DNA of 64,000 nt from Saccharopolyspora soli (GTDB lineage: Bacteria; Actinomycetota; Actinomycetes; Mycobacteriales; Pseudonocardiaceae), in NCBI RefSeq assembly GCF_022678645.1, contig NZ_JALBWV010000003.1, positions 1-64,000 of the forward strand, written 5' to 3'. How positions within the stretch are numbered: position 1 is the stretch's first letter; every line of letters starts with the position of its first letter. Positions 49,454 to 57,601 of this stretch are shown here, one piece after another. Below the pieces are notes generated by a model. That model was not told where the DNA came from, searched no databases, and saw nothing but the letters and a program-made list of their open reading frames with translations. The position numbers and the translations under genes are program-made.

Positions 49454-51817
49454 GTGCGCGTCGCGGTCATCGGTGGCGGTCCAGGCGGTTTGTACTTCTC
49501 CGCACTGCTGCGGCAGCTCGGCCCGGAGCACGAGATCACGTTGTGGGAGCGCAACTCCCCGGACGACGCCTTCGGGTTCGGCGTGGTTTTCTCCGACGAG
49601 ACACTGGGCGGGATCGAACATGCCGATGTCGGGATCTTCCAAGCCATGCAACGGGATTTCGCCAGGTGGGACGACATCGACGTGCACCACCGGGGCACCG
49701 TGTTCACCTCCGGTGGGCACGGCTTCGCCGCGATGAGCCGCAAGCGGTTGCTGCGCATCCTGCAGGACAGGTGCCGCGAGTTGGGCGTGGCACTGCACTT
49801 CCGCGTCGAGGCGCCGGACGTCGAGGAACTGGCCGCCGACCACGACCTGGTGGTCGTCGCGGACGGCGTGAACTCGCCGGTCCGCGACCGGTATCCGGAA
49901 ACGTTCGGTCCCGGCGTGGAAACCGGGCGGTGCAAGTACATCTGGCTTGGGACCGACCTGGTCTTCGACGCGTTCAAATTCGTCGTCCAGGACACGCCGT
50001 ACGGCATCATGCAGCTGCACGGCTACCCCTACAGCCGGGATGCCAGCACCTTCATCATCGAGCTGCACGAGGACGTCTGGCAGCGGGCCGGATTCGCGGA
50101 CTTCGCCGCCTCGGCGTCAACCCGGCCCGGCGACAGCGACGAGAAGTCGATCGAATTGATCCGCGAGCTGTTCGCCGACGCGCTCGCCGGGCACGAGGTC
50201 GTCGGCAACAACTCGAAGTGGCTGAACTTCCGGACGGTGCGCTGCGAGTCGTGGCGGCGCGGCAACGTCGTGCTGCTGGGCGACGCGGCGCACACCGCGC
50301 ACTTCTCCATCGGCTCGGGCACGAAACTGGCGATGGAGGACGCGCTCGCGCTGGCCGCCTGCCTGCACGAGCAGGCCACGATCCACAGAGCGCTGGAATC
50401 CTACGAGACGGAGCGGCGGCCGGTGGTGGCCTCCACCCAACGCGCTGCGCAAGCCAGCCTGGAGTGGTTCGAGAACATCGGCCAGTACGTCCACCAGGAA
50501 CCCGAGCAGTTCGCCTTCAACCTGCTCACCCGCAGCCGCCGGGTCACCTACGACAACCTGCGGCTGCGCGACCCGGAGTTCGTCGCCGGGATCGACACCT
50601 GGTTCGCCGGGCAGGGCGAGGTCCGGCCGCCGATGTTCCAGCCGGTCCGGCTCGGCCCCCTGGAGTTGAACAATCGGGTCGTCGTGTCGCCGATGGACAT
50701 GTACTGCGCCACCGACGGCGTGCCCGGCGAATTCCACCTGGTGCACCTCGGCGGCAAGGCGCTCGGCGGCGCGGGACTGGTGATGACCGAAATGGTGTGC
50801 GTGTCCGAGCAGGGACGCATCACGCCTGGCTGCGCGTGCCTGTGCACCCCGGAGCAGGAAGCCGGGTGGCGTCGGGTGGTGGATTTCGTGCACGGCAACA
50901 GCGCCGCGAAGATCGGCATCCAGCTGGGCCATTCCGGCCGCAAGGGCTCGACGAAGCTGATGTGGGAGGGCATGGACGACCCGCTGGAGGAAGGCAACTG
51001 GGAGGTCGTCGGACCTTCCCCGGTGCCGTACTCGGAGCGCAACCAGACGCCGCGCGAGTTGACCGTGGCGGATCTCACCGAGATCAAGCAGCAGTTCGTC
51101 GCCGCCGCGCAGGCGGCCGCGCGAGTCGGTTTCGACGTGCTGGAACTGCACTGCGCCCACGGCTACCTGCTGTCGTCGTTCATCTCACCGCTGGCCAACC
51201 ACCGAACCGACGACTACGGCGGCTCGTTGGCCAACCGGCTGCGGTTCCCGCTGGAGGTGTTCGACGCGGTCCGCGAGGTGTGGCCGCGTGACCGGCCGCT
51301 GACGGTGCGGATCTCGGCCACCGATTGGCACGAGGGCGGCGTGGACGCGGACGAGGCGGTGCGCGTCGCCCGCGCGTTCGCCGAACACGGCGCGGCCGGG
51401 ATCGACGTTTCCACCGGACAGGTGGTCAAGGCGGAGCGTCCAGCGTTCGGGCGCAGCTACCAGACGCCGTTCGCGGACCGGATCCGCAACGAGGTGGGAC
51501 GCGACTACGACATCGCGGTGATCGCGGTCGGTGCGATTTCCTCCTACGACGACGTCAATTCGCTGATCCTGGCCGGTCGAGCCGATCTGTGCGCGGTCGG
51601 CCGAACCCACCTCTACGATCCACAGTGGACGCTGCACGCGGCGGTGGAACAGGACTACGACGGCCCCGGCGCTGTGTGGCCGAAGCCGTTCCGGGCCGGG
51701 CGGCGCAAGCCGCAGCTCGGGCGCACCGACGGTCCGAAGCCCCGCCTGGAACTCATCCGCAGCGGCGGCTCGGGCACCGCCCACGCGCGTTGGAACCCGT
51801 CGGAAGGGACGAAATGA
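49454..51817 (+). CDS. Fused aryl-CoA monooxygenase / OYE-type reductase (2-aminobenzoyl-CoA or salicylyl-CoA 5-hydroxylase type)
   Basis: 787 residues in two parts. Residues 1-390 are a group A FAD monooxygenase (VAVIGGGPGGLYFSALLRQL, VVADGVNSPVRDRYPE, VVLLGDAAHTAHFSIGSG). Residues from about 395 are an old-yellow-enzyme reductase (FQPVRLGPLELNNRVVVSPM, ELHCAHGYLLSSFISPLAN, RTDDYGGSLANR). The same fusion is known in 2-aminobenzoyl-CoA monooxygenase/reductase of Azoarcus, which hydroxylates and dearomatises anthraniloyl-CoA without ring-cleaving dioxygenase. Databases often label it 'bifunctional salicylyl-CoA 5-hydroxylase/oxidoreductase'. GTG 49454 follows GAAGGAG by six bases. The acyl-CoA dehydrogenase start overlaps its stop. 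Confidence 0.9.
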   Translation: MRVAVIGGGPGGLYFSALLRQLGPEHEITLWERNSPDDAFGFGVVFSDETLGGIEHADVGIFQAMQRDFARWDDIDVHHRGTVFTSGGHGFAAMSRKRLLRILQDRCRELGVALHFRVEAPDVEELAADHDLVVVADGVNSPVRDRYPETFGPGVETGRCKYIWLGTDLVFDAFKFVVQDTPYGIMQLHGYPYSRDASTFIIELHEDVWQRAGFADFAASASTRPGDSDEKSIELIRELFADALAGHEVVGNNSKWLNFRTVRCESWRRGNVVLLGDAAHTAHFSIGSGTKLAMEDALALAACLHEQATIHRALESYETERRPVVASTQRAAQASLEWFENIGQYVHQEPEQFAFNLLTRSRRVTYDNLRLRDPEFVAGIDTWFAGQGEVRPPMFQPVRLGPLELNNRVVVSPMDMYCATDGVPGEFHLVHLGGKALGGAGLVMTEMVCVSEQGRITPGCACLCTPEQEAGWRRVVDFVHGNSAAKIGIQLGHSGRKGSTKLMWEGMDDPLEEGNWEVVGPSPVPYSERNQTPRELTVADLTEIKQQFVAAAQAAARVGFDVLELHCAHGYLLSSFISPLANHRTDDYGGSLANRLRFPLEVFDAVREVWPRDRPLTVRISATDWHEGGVDADEAVRVARAFAEHGAAGIDVSTGQVVKAERPAFGRSYQTPFADRIRNEVGRDYDIAVIAVGAISSYDDVNSLILAGRADLCAVGRTHLYDPQWTLHAAVEQDYDGPGAVWPKPFRAGRRKPQLGRTDGPKPRLELIRSGGSGTAHARWNPSEGTK

Positions 51818-52944
51818 GCACGTTCGCACTCAGCGCGCAGCAGCGCGAGTTCGCCGCATGGGTCGGCCGGGTGGGTGCCGAGCAGCTTCGGCCCGTCGTG
51901 GCGGCCGGTGCGCCGGGCACGGTGAACCGGGAGCTGATCAAGGCGATGGGGGATTTGGGGCTGCTGGCTCGGCTGTTTCCCGGCGGTTCGGTGTCGCGCG
52001 AGGCCGCCTCGTTGGACCTCTGCCTGCTGCGCGAGTCGCTGGCGCGCGTGAGCACCGAAGCCGAAACCGCATTGGCGTTGCAAGGGTTGGGCAGCTACCC
52101 GGTGTTGCAGTCCGGCCAGGACGAACAGGTGCGGCGGTGGATTCCCGCCGTGGCCGCGGGTGACGCGGTCGCGGCGTTCGCGCTGACCGAACCCGAGGCA
52201 GGATCCGACGCGGCAGCGCTGGGGCTGGCCGCCGAACCGGACGGTGACGGCTGGCGCCTGACCGGCGAGAAGATTTGGATCTCCAACGCCCCGGAAGCCG
52301 ACTTCTACACGGTTTTCGCCCGTACCACCGCAGGCGCGGGGGCCAGGGGAGTGAGCGCGTTCGTCGTCCCCGCCGAGCGCGCCGGGCTGTCCGGAGAACA
52401 CCTGGACATGATCAGTCCGCATCCTATCGGCCGGTTGACCTTCGACGGGGTCCAGGTGCACCGGGCGGAGCTGTTGGGGGAGCCGGACCGGGGATTCCGG
52501 GTGGCGATGCGAACCCTCGACCTGTTCCGCCCGAGCGTGGGTGCGTTCGCGGTGGGCATGGCGCAAGCGGCGCTGGACGCTGCGGTCGAACACGCCGCGT
52601 CGCGCCAGGCATTCGGCGGACCGCTGAAAGACCTGCAGGCCGTGTCGCATCCGCTAGCCGAAATGGCCACCCGAACGGAAGCGGCGCGCCTGCTGGTGTA
52701 CTCGGCGGCAGCGGCCTACGACGCCGGAGAGCGGAACCTGGCGGCGCGCTCGGCGATGGCGAAGCTCTTCGCGACGGAAACGGCCCAGTCCGTGGTCGAC
52801 GCGGCGGTCCAGATCCACGGAGCCCTAGCCCTGCGAAAGGGCCACCTCCTGGAACACCTCTACCGAGAAGTCCGAGCCCCCCGAATCTACGAAGGAGCCT
52901 CAGAAGTCCAACGCACCATAATCGCCCGCACTCTCTACGGCTGA
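51814..52944 (+). CDS. Acyl-CoA dehydrogenase
   Basis: 376 residues. AFALTEPEAGSDAAAL, GEKIWISNAPEADFYTVFA, RQAFGGPLKDLQAV and the C-terminal APRIYEGASEVQRTIIARTLYG (catalytic Glu in YEGASE) mark a true acyl-CoA dehydrogenase. ATG 51814 overlaps the fused monooxygenase stop, so it is co-translated. In the anthraniloyl-CoA route it would introduce a double bond into the reduced ring or opened chain, with electrons passed to ETF (not encoded here). Confidence 0.88.
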   Translation: MSTFALSAQQREFAAWVGRVGAEQLRPVVAAGAPGTVNRELIKAMGDLGLLARLFPGGSVSREAASLDLCLLRESLARVSTEAETALALQGLGSYPVLQSGQDEQVRRWIPAVAAGDAVAAFALTEPEAGSDAAALGLAAEPDGDGWRLTGEKIWISNAPEADFYTVFARTTAGAGARGVSAFVVPAERAGLSGEHLDMISPHPIGRLTFDGVQVHRAELLGEPDRGFRVAMRTLDLFRPSVGAFAVGMAQAALDAAVEHAASRQAFGGPLKDLQAVSHPLAEMATRTEAARLLVYSAAAAYDAGERNLAARSAMAKLFATETAQSVVDAAVQIHGALALRKGHLLEHLYREVRAPRIYEGASEVQRTIIARTLYG

Positions 52945-52951
52945 AGCCCCG

Positions 52952-53000
52952 GGTGAGGGGCACCTGTGACCCAGTTACTTGGTCACAGGTGCCCCTCACC
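52952..53000. repeat. Palindromic repeat, GTGAGGGGCACC family, copy 3
   Basis: Perfect 20-bp arms GGTGAGGGGCACCTGTGACC (52952-52971) and GGTCACAGGTGCCCCTCACC (52981-53000) with loop CAGTTACTT. It starts eight bases after the acyl-CoA dehydrogenase stop and could terminate that transcript. Confidence 0.82.
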
Positions 53001-53023
53001 TGCTTCGGCAGTGTCGCTCGCGC

Positions 53024-53242
53024 TCAGCAGGCTGGGGAGTTCTCGCGTGCGGTGTGTACCTCGCGCGGTGCGTCTGCGCCTTCCGCAAGCAAGTTCGCCA
53101 GACCTCGTTCGGTGAAGACGAGATCAACCCCATCGCAACTGTCGCCTGCCCGAAACTCGATCTCATCCCGAAACACCGCGTATTCCAACGGGCAGTCATC
53201 GATCACGATGCAGGTTCTCCCAGCACGCGCTGGCGCGCACAA
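53024..53242 (-). CDS. Doubtful small ORF, function unknown
   Basis: A 72-codon minus-strand frame with an acidic stretch (LEYAVFRDEIEFRAG, then DGVDLVFTERGLANLLAEG) that looks more protein-like than the surrounding shadows. The C-terminal part faintly resembles DUF397-type proteins. There is no clear Shine-Dalgarno site. The rest of the gap 53001-53294 holds only the fragment at 53208-53280. Confidence 0.2.
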   Translation of the reverse strand: MCAPARAGRTCIVIDDCPLEYAVFRDEIEFRAGDSCDGVDLVFTERGLANLLAEGADAPREVHTARENSPAC

Positions 53243-53280
53243 CGTTCCTCGACGCCATCAAGGGCGGCGACTTCGACTGA
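53208..53280 (+). pseudogene. Possible DUF397-like C-terminal remnant
   Basis: The plus-strand frame ending at TGA 53278-53280 reads FSQHALARTTFLDAIKGGDF followed by Asp. It resembles the C-terminal end of DUF397 proteins (F...FLDGVKxGEFD). No upstream start or N-terminal half is visible, so it would be a decayed fragment. The match is short and may be chance. Confidence 0.3.
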
Positions 53281-53294
53281 GTGCCGTGCCGTGG

Positions 53295-54122
53295 TCAGCG
53301 GCCTTGCCAGTTCGGGGGGCGTTTGGCGTTGAAGGCGGCGTGGAATTCCGCGTAGTCCGCCGTTTTCATCAGCAGTGCTTGGGTTACCGCTTCCAGTTCC
53401 AGGGCACCCGACAGGCTCATGTCGAGTTCTCGGGTGAGCAGTTCTTTGGTCTGGGCGTAGCCCTGGAACGGACCTGTTGCTAGGCGGCGGGCGAGGGTGT
53501 GCACCGCTTCGTCGAGTTCGTCGTCTTCGACGAGTTCGCTCACCAAGCCGTAGCGTTCGGCCTTCTCCGCCGTGATGGTGTCGCCGAGCATCAGCAGTTG
53601 GGTGGCTCGGCCGAGGCCGACCAGACGGGGGAGCAGGTAGGCCGCGCCCATGTCGGCACCGGAGAGGCCGACCTTGGTGAACAGGAAGGCGAACTTCGCC
53701 GAGCGGGACGCGATGCGGAAGTCCGCCGCTAGTGCGATGACCGAGCCCGCTCCGGCGGCCATGCCGTGCAGCGCCGCGATGATCGGGATCGGGCACTCCC
53801 GCATCGCCCTGATCACCGCGCCGGTCATTTTGGTGAACTCCAGCAGCCGGTCGGGGCCCATCTTCAGGGTTTCGCCGATGATCTCGTTGACGTCGCCGCC
53901 GGAGCAGAACGCCCGGCCCTCGCCGCGCAGCACGAGCGCTCGGGTGTCATCGCGCTGAGGCAGCTCGGTCAGCAGGTCCCGCAGGTCTGCATATGCCTCG
54001 AAGGTGAGCGCGTTGAGCTTGTCCGGGCGGTCGAAGGTGACCGTGGCGACGCCCTCGGCGTGCGCGAAGCCGAAGTGCTGCCACTCGTCGTTGAGCGGGA
54101 CCGATCCGCGAAACGGGCTCAT
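53295..54122 (-). CDS. Enoyl-CoA hydratase/isomerase-family protein
   Basis: 275 residues. VATVTFDRPDKLNALTFEAYADL, GEGRAFCSGGDVNEIIGE (oxyanion CSGGD) and HGMAAGAGSVIALAADFRIA give the crotonase fold. In place of the usual catalytic Glu region the sequence reads KVGLSGADMGAAYLLPRLVG, so the chemistry may differ from simple hydration. ATG 54122 follows GGGAGG. It is divergent from the CoA ligase and convergent with the monooxygenase/dehydrogenase operon, consistent with one regulated pathway. Confidence 0.85.
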   Translation of the reverse strand: MSPFRGSVPLNDEWQHFGFAHAEGVATVTFDRPDKLNALTFEAYADLRDLLTELPQRDDTRALVLRGEGRAFCSGGDVNEIIGETLKMGPDRLLEFTKMTGAVIRAMRECPIPIIAALHGMAAGAGSVIALAADFRIASRSAKFAFLFTKVGLSGADMGAAYLLPRLVGLGRATQLLMLGDTITAEKAERYGLVSELVEDDELDEAVHTLARRLATGPFQGYAQTKELLTRELDMSLSGALELEAVTQALLMKTADYAEFHAAFNAKRPPNWQGR

Positions 54123-54201
54123 GCCAGCGTCCTCCCTTGCAATGCCGGGTCGAGGCGGAGAGTATCACCGATTTTTGACTGCCGTTATCAAGGCGACATG
54201 C

Positions 54202-54237
54202 TTGACGGACAGTATGGCGAGATGTTGACTGTCGTCA
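54202..54237. promoter_or_regulatory. Possible operator between ECH and CoA-ligase genes
   Basis: TTGACGGACAGT (54203-54214) and ACTGTCGTCA (54228-54237) form an imperfect inverted repeat in the divergent promoter region. The local sequence is AT-richer than average. A PaaX or other regulator site is possible; the match is weak. Confidence 0.3.
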
Positions 54238-54298
54238 CATCAGGCGAATAGTTGGGGCATCATGTCGCCCCTGCCGTCCTTGGAGGGAGTGCTGCTGC

Positions 54299-55924
54299 AT
54301 GCAGCCTTCGTCGCAGTTATCGGTCTCCGGGCATGTCGACACGTTCTCCCGGGACAGCCTGCCACCGCGCGAGCAATGGCCGCAGTTCCGCTTCGATCTA
54401 CCAGAACTGGCCTATCCGGAACGCCTCAACTGCGCGGAGGTGCTGCTGGACGAAGCGGTGGCGCGGTGGGGACCGGACCGGACCTGCTTGATCACGCCCA
54501 CCGAGCGGTGGACTTACGGGGAACTCCAACTACGCGCCAACCAGGTCGCGCAAGTGCTCACCGAGGACTTCGGACTGCAGCCGGGCAACCGCGTCTTGCT
54601 GCGCGGCCCGAACAATCCCTGGCTGGTGGCGACGTGGTTCGGCGTCATCAAGGCGGGTTGCGTCGCGGTGACCACGATGCCGCTGCTGCGCTCCGGCGAA
54701 ATCAGCCAGCTGATCGAACTCACCCGCCCGGCGCTGGCGCTGTGCGACCACCGCTTCGTCGCCGAACTCGACGGCACAGCACTGAAAGTTCCCGCCACGA
54801 CCTACGGCGTCGACGCGGCGGCGAGCCTCGATCGACGTTGCGCGGCCAAGAGCGGCCAGTTCACCGCGGTGCGCACGGCGGCCGATGATGTCGTGTTGCT
54901 GGCGCCGACCTCCGGAACCACCGGAAAACCCAAAGCGACCATGCACTTCCACCGCGACGTGCTGGCCAATGCGGACACCTTCGCCAAGTACGTGCTGAAA
55001 CCGAACGCGGACGACGTGTTCACCGGAACGCCGCCGCTGGGCTTCACCTTCGGACTCGGTGGACTGGTGGTGTTCCCGATGCGCGTCGGCGCGTCGTCGC
55101 TGCTGCTGGAGAAGGCGGGCCTGGACGAGTTGGCGGCTGCCATTGCCAAGCACGGCGTCACGGTCCTGTTCACCGCGCCGACCGCTTACAAGGCACTGTT
55201 GTCGGCGGACCGGGGAAAGGATCTGGTGAGCCTGCGGCGCTGCGTGTCGGCCGGGGAACACCTGCCCAAGGAGGTGTGGGAGGAATTCCACCGCCGGACC
55301 GGCATCAAGATCATCAACGGGATCGGTGGAACCGAGCTGCTGCACATCTACATCTCGGCCGCCGACGACGACATCCGACCAGGCGCCACGGGCAGGGTGG
55401 TGCCCGGATTCGAGGCAGCGGTCATCGATGACGACGGAACGCCGGTACCTGATGGAGCGCCCGGCCGACTAGCGGTGCGTGGGCCGACCGGCTGCCGCTA
55501 CCTCAACGACGCCCGACAGCAGCAGTACGTGCAGCACGGGTGGAACATCACCGGCGACACCTACATTCGGGACGGCGAGGGGTACTTCTGGTACCAAGCG
55601 CGCAACGACGACATGATCATCTCGTCGGGGTACAACATCGCCGGACCCGAGGTGGAGGAAGCACTGCTCGGCCACCCGGATGTGGTCGATGCGGCAGTCG
55701 TGGCCGCACCGGACGAGGAGCGCGGCACGATCGTCAAGGCATACATCGTGCTGCGCGACGGCCTGGTCGGCGACGACGATAAGACGGCGGAACTGCAGGA
55801 CTTCGTCAAGCAGCGGATCGCGCCGTACAAGTACCCGCGCGCGATCGAGTTCCTCGAAGCCCTACCGCGAACCAGCAACGGCAAGCTCCAGCGATTCGTC
55901 CTCCGCGAACGAGCCCGAGCCTGA
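54299..55924 (+). CDS. Aryl-CoA ligase (2-aminobenzoate-CoA ligase type)
   Basis: 541 residues of the benzoate-CoA ligase branch. DTFSRDSLPPREQWPQFRFD opens the family N-terminus. The P-loop is LAPTSGTTGKPKATMHFHRD. GIGGTELLHIYISA, GWNITGDTYIRDGEGYFWYQARNDDMIISSGYNIAGPEVEEAL and the final TSNGKLQRFVLRE (catalytic Lys) complete the ANL enzyme. It activates an aryl acid; with the fused monooxygenase nearby, anthranilate is the best guess and salicylate the alternative. ATG 54299 has GGAGGG 11 bases upstream. Confidence 0.87.
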   Translation: MQPSSQLSVSGHVDTFSRDSLPPREQWPQFRFDLPELAYPERLNCAEVLLDEAVARWGPDRTCLITPTERWTYGELQLRANQVAQVLTEDFGLQPGNRVLLRGPNNPWLVATWFGVIKAGCVAVTTMPLLRSGEISQLIELTRPALALCDHRFVAELDGTALKVPATTYGVDAAASLDRRCAAKSGQFTAVRTAADDVVLLAPTSGTTGKPKATMHFHRDVLANADTFAKYVLKPNADDVFTGTPPLGFTFGLGGLVVFPMRVGASSLLLEKAGLDELAAAIAKHGVTVLFTAPTAYKALLSADRGKDLVSLRRCVSAGEHLPKEVWEEFHRRTGIKIINGIGGTELLHIYISAADDDIRPGATGRVVPGFEAAVIDDDGTPVPDGAPGRLAVRGPTGCRYLNDARQQQYVQHGWNITGDTYIRDGEGYFWYQARNDDMIISSGYNIAGPEVEEALLGHPDVVDAAVVAAPDEERGTIVKAYIVLRDGLVGDDDKTAELQDFVKQRIAPYKYPRAIEFLEALPRTSNGKLQRFVLRERARA

Positions 55925-55957
55925 CCGGCGCAGTCGCCCGGCCTCGCCCCTGGCTCG

Positions 55958-56049
<92 letters not shown>

Positions 56050-56068
56050 ACCCCTCCTCAAACGGTCC

Positions 56069-56701
56069 CTAGCTGTCGAGGGCGGACTGGATCCGGGCCG
56101 CCGCCGCGACGACCTGGGCTCCGAAGCGTTGGCCGGGGCTGGGTTGGAGTCGCTGTATCGGGGCCGAAAGGCACACCGCGGCGATGGTGTCGCCGTGCAG
56201 GCGCACCGGCGCGCTGACCGAGCCGACACCCGGCGCCCGCGCCTGCATGCTCTCCACCCAGTCGTAGCCGTCCGGATTCCGTTCGCCGAGCAGCACTTGG
56301 CCGGACGAGCCGTGCGGGAGCGGGTTGAGGGTGCCCACCGGCTGGCTGGCGCGCAGTTCCTCCGGCGACTCGACGCTCACGACGCACAACCGGTGGTCTG
56401 CGCGCCGCACCCACAGCTGCACCGATTCCCCGGCCGTTGCGCACAGTTCGGCCAGTACCGGGCGCGCCGCTTCGGCGAGGGCCGAGGTCGCGAAGCGCGA
56501 GCCCAGGTGGAAGCAGCCGGAGGCGTCGCGGCGCAGCAGGCCGTGCGCGACCAGGGCGCTCGCCAGCCGGTGCGCGGTGGACACCGTGAGACCGAGCGTT
56601 CTGGCCAGCTCGCTGGTGCCCATCGGCTGTCGCTCGACGCAGTCCAAGATGGCCACCGAGCGGTCCAGCACGCCGACTCCGGTGGTGAACGGTTCCGGCA
56701 T
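56069..56701 (-). CDS. IclR-family transcriptional regulator
   Basis: 210 residues, ATG 56701. The winged HTH (VLDRSVAILDCVERQPMGTSELARTLGLTVSTAHRLASAL) and an effector domain with SSGQVLLGERNPD and GSVSAPVRLHGDTIAAVCLSAP are typical, though the protein is shorter than the usual 250. It starts two bases after the lyase stop, in the same direction as the lyase and CoA-transferase, and probably controls this unit and the divergent permease. Confidence 0.85.
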   Translation of the reverse strand: MPEPFTTGVGVLDRSVAILDCVERQPMGTSELARTLGLTVSTAHRLASALVAHGLLRRDASGCFHLGSRFATSALAEAARPVLAELCATAGESVQLWVRRADHRLCVVSVESPEELRASQPVGTLNPLPHGSSGQVLLGERNPDGYDWVESMQARAPGVGSVSAPVRLHGDTIAAVCLSAPIQRLQPSPGQRFGAQVVAAAARIQSALDS

Positions 56702-56703
56702 GG

Positions 56704-57597
56704 TTATCGCCGGACCGGGGCGGGCGCGGCGGGGACCTTCGCCAGCGCGGACGGCAATGCGTGCCCGACCAGTTCGGCCAGCTGATCGCGCAGCGCGCCG
56801 AGCTTGGTGACGTCGACTCCGGTGTCGACGCCTTCCCGGTGGAACAGGTGGATCAGGTCGTCGGCCGCGATGTTGCCGGTCGCGCCCGGCGCGAACGGGC
56901 AGCCGCCCAGCCCGCCGAGCGCCGCGTCGAAGCGGCGGATGCCGCACCGGTACGCCTCCCAGGCATTCGCGTCGGCCATGCCGTAGGTGCTGTGCAGGTG
57001 CAGACCGATCCGTTCGACCGGGAACACGTCGCGCACGGCAGTGATCGCGCGGTTGATGTCGCGAGGTGAGGCCGCGCCGATGGTGTCGGCGAGGTGCAGG
57101 ACGTCGACGCCGATGTCCGCGTAGTGCCGAGCGACCCGAACCACCCGCTCCACCGGGGTGTCACCGTCGAAGGGGCAGACGAACGCGGTGGCGATGCAGC
57201 CCTCGGTGCGGATTCCCGCATCGTGCAAGATCTCGGCGGCGCGCGCGAGGCGCTGCATCGCATCCGCCGTGCCGACACCGGAATTGGACTGGCTGTGGCC
57301 CTCGCTGGCCGACATCACCAGCCGCACGTGCTTCGCGCCCGCTTCCACCGCCCGCTGCGCACCCCGCTCGTTGAGCACGAGCGTGTGGCAGGTGGCCGGT
57401 TGGTCGGCCAGCCCGGCGACGACCTCGGCGGTGTCGGCCATCGTCGCCACTCGCGCGGGATTGACGAACGAACCGATCTCCAGGTGCTGGAAACCGGCGT
57501 CCACCAGCAACTTCCCAAAGCGCAGCTTGTCGGCGGTCGGCACGATCACCGGCTCGATCTGCAGTCCGTCGCGCAGCGACACCTCGGTGATGAGCAC
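56704..57597 (-). CDS. HMG-CoA lyase-family protein (hydroxymethylglutaryl- or citramalyl-CoA lyase)
   Basis: About 297 residues. ITEVSLRDGLQIEP (catalytic Arg-Asp), EIGSFVNPARVATMAD, HLHSTYGMADANAWEA (metal-binding His pair) and the lyase signature GLGGCPFAPGATGN with the active Cys are all present. It cleaves a branched 3-hydroxy-3-methyl acyl-CoA into acetyl-CoA plus a keto acid. R-citramalyl-CoA lyase of Chloroflexus belongs to this family and pairs with a class III CoA-transferase, as here. GTG 57597 is preferred; TTG 57600 is also possible. Confidence 0.88.
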   Translation of the reverse strand: MLITEVSLRDGLQIEPVIVPTADKLRFGKLLVDAGFQHLEIGSFVNPARVATMADTAEVVAGLADQPATCHTLVLNERGAQRAVEAGAKHVRLVMSASEGHSQSNSGVGTADAMQRLARAAEILHDAGIRTEGCIATAFVCPFDGDTPVERVVRVARHYADIGVDVLHLADTIGAASPRDINRAITAVRDVFPVERIGLHLHSTYGMADANAWEAYRCGIRRFDAALGGLGGCPFAPGATGNIAADDLIHLFHREGVDTGVDVTKLGALRDQLAELVGHALPSALAKVPAAPAPVRR

Positions 57598-57601
57598 CAA
57601 T

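Noticed and set aside
50117-51160. 347-codon minus-strand frame inside the fused monooxygenase gene
   Set aside because: Antisense to intact FAD and OYE motifs; no independent evidence of coding.
15471-53000. Palindromic repeats as a CRISPR array
   Set aside because: The copies are tens of kilobases apart, have no regular spacers, and no cas genes are present.
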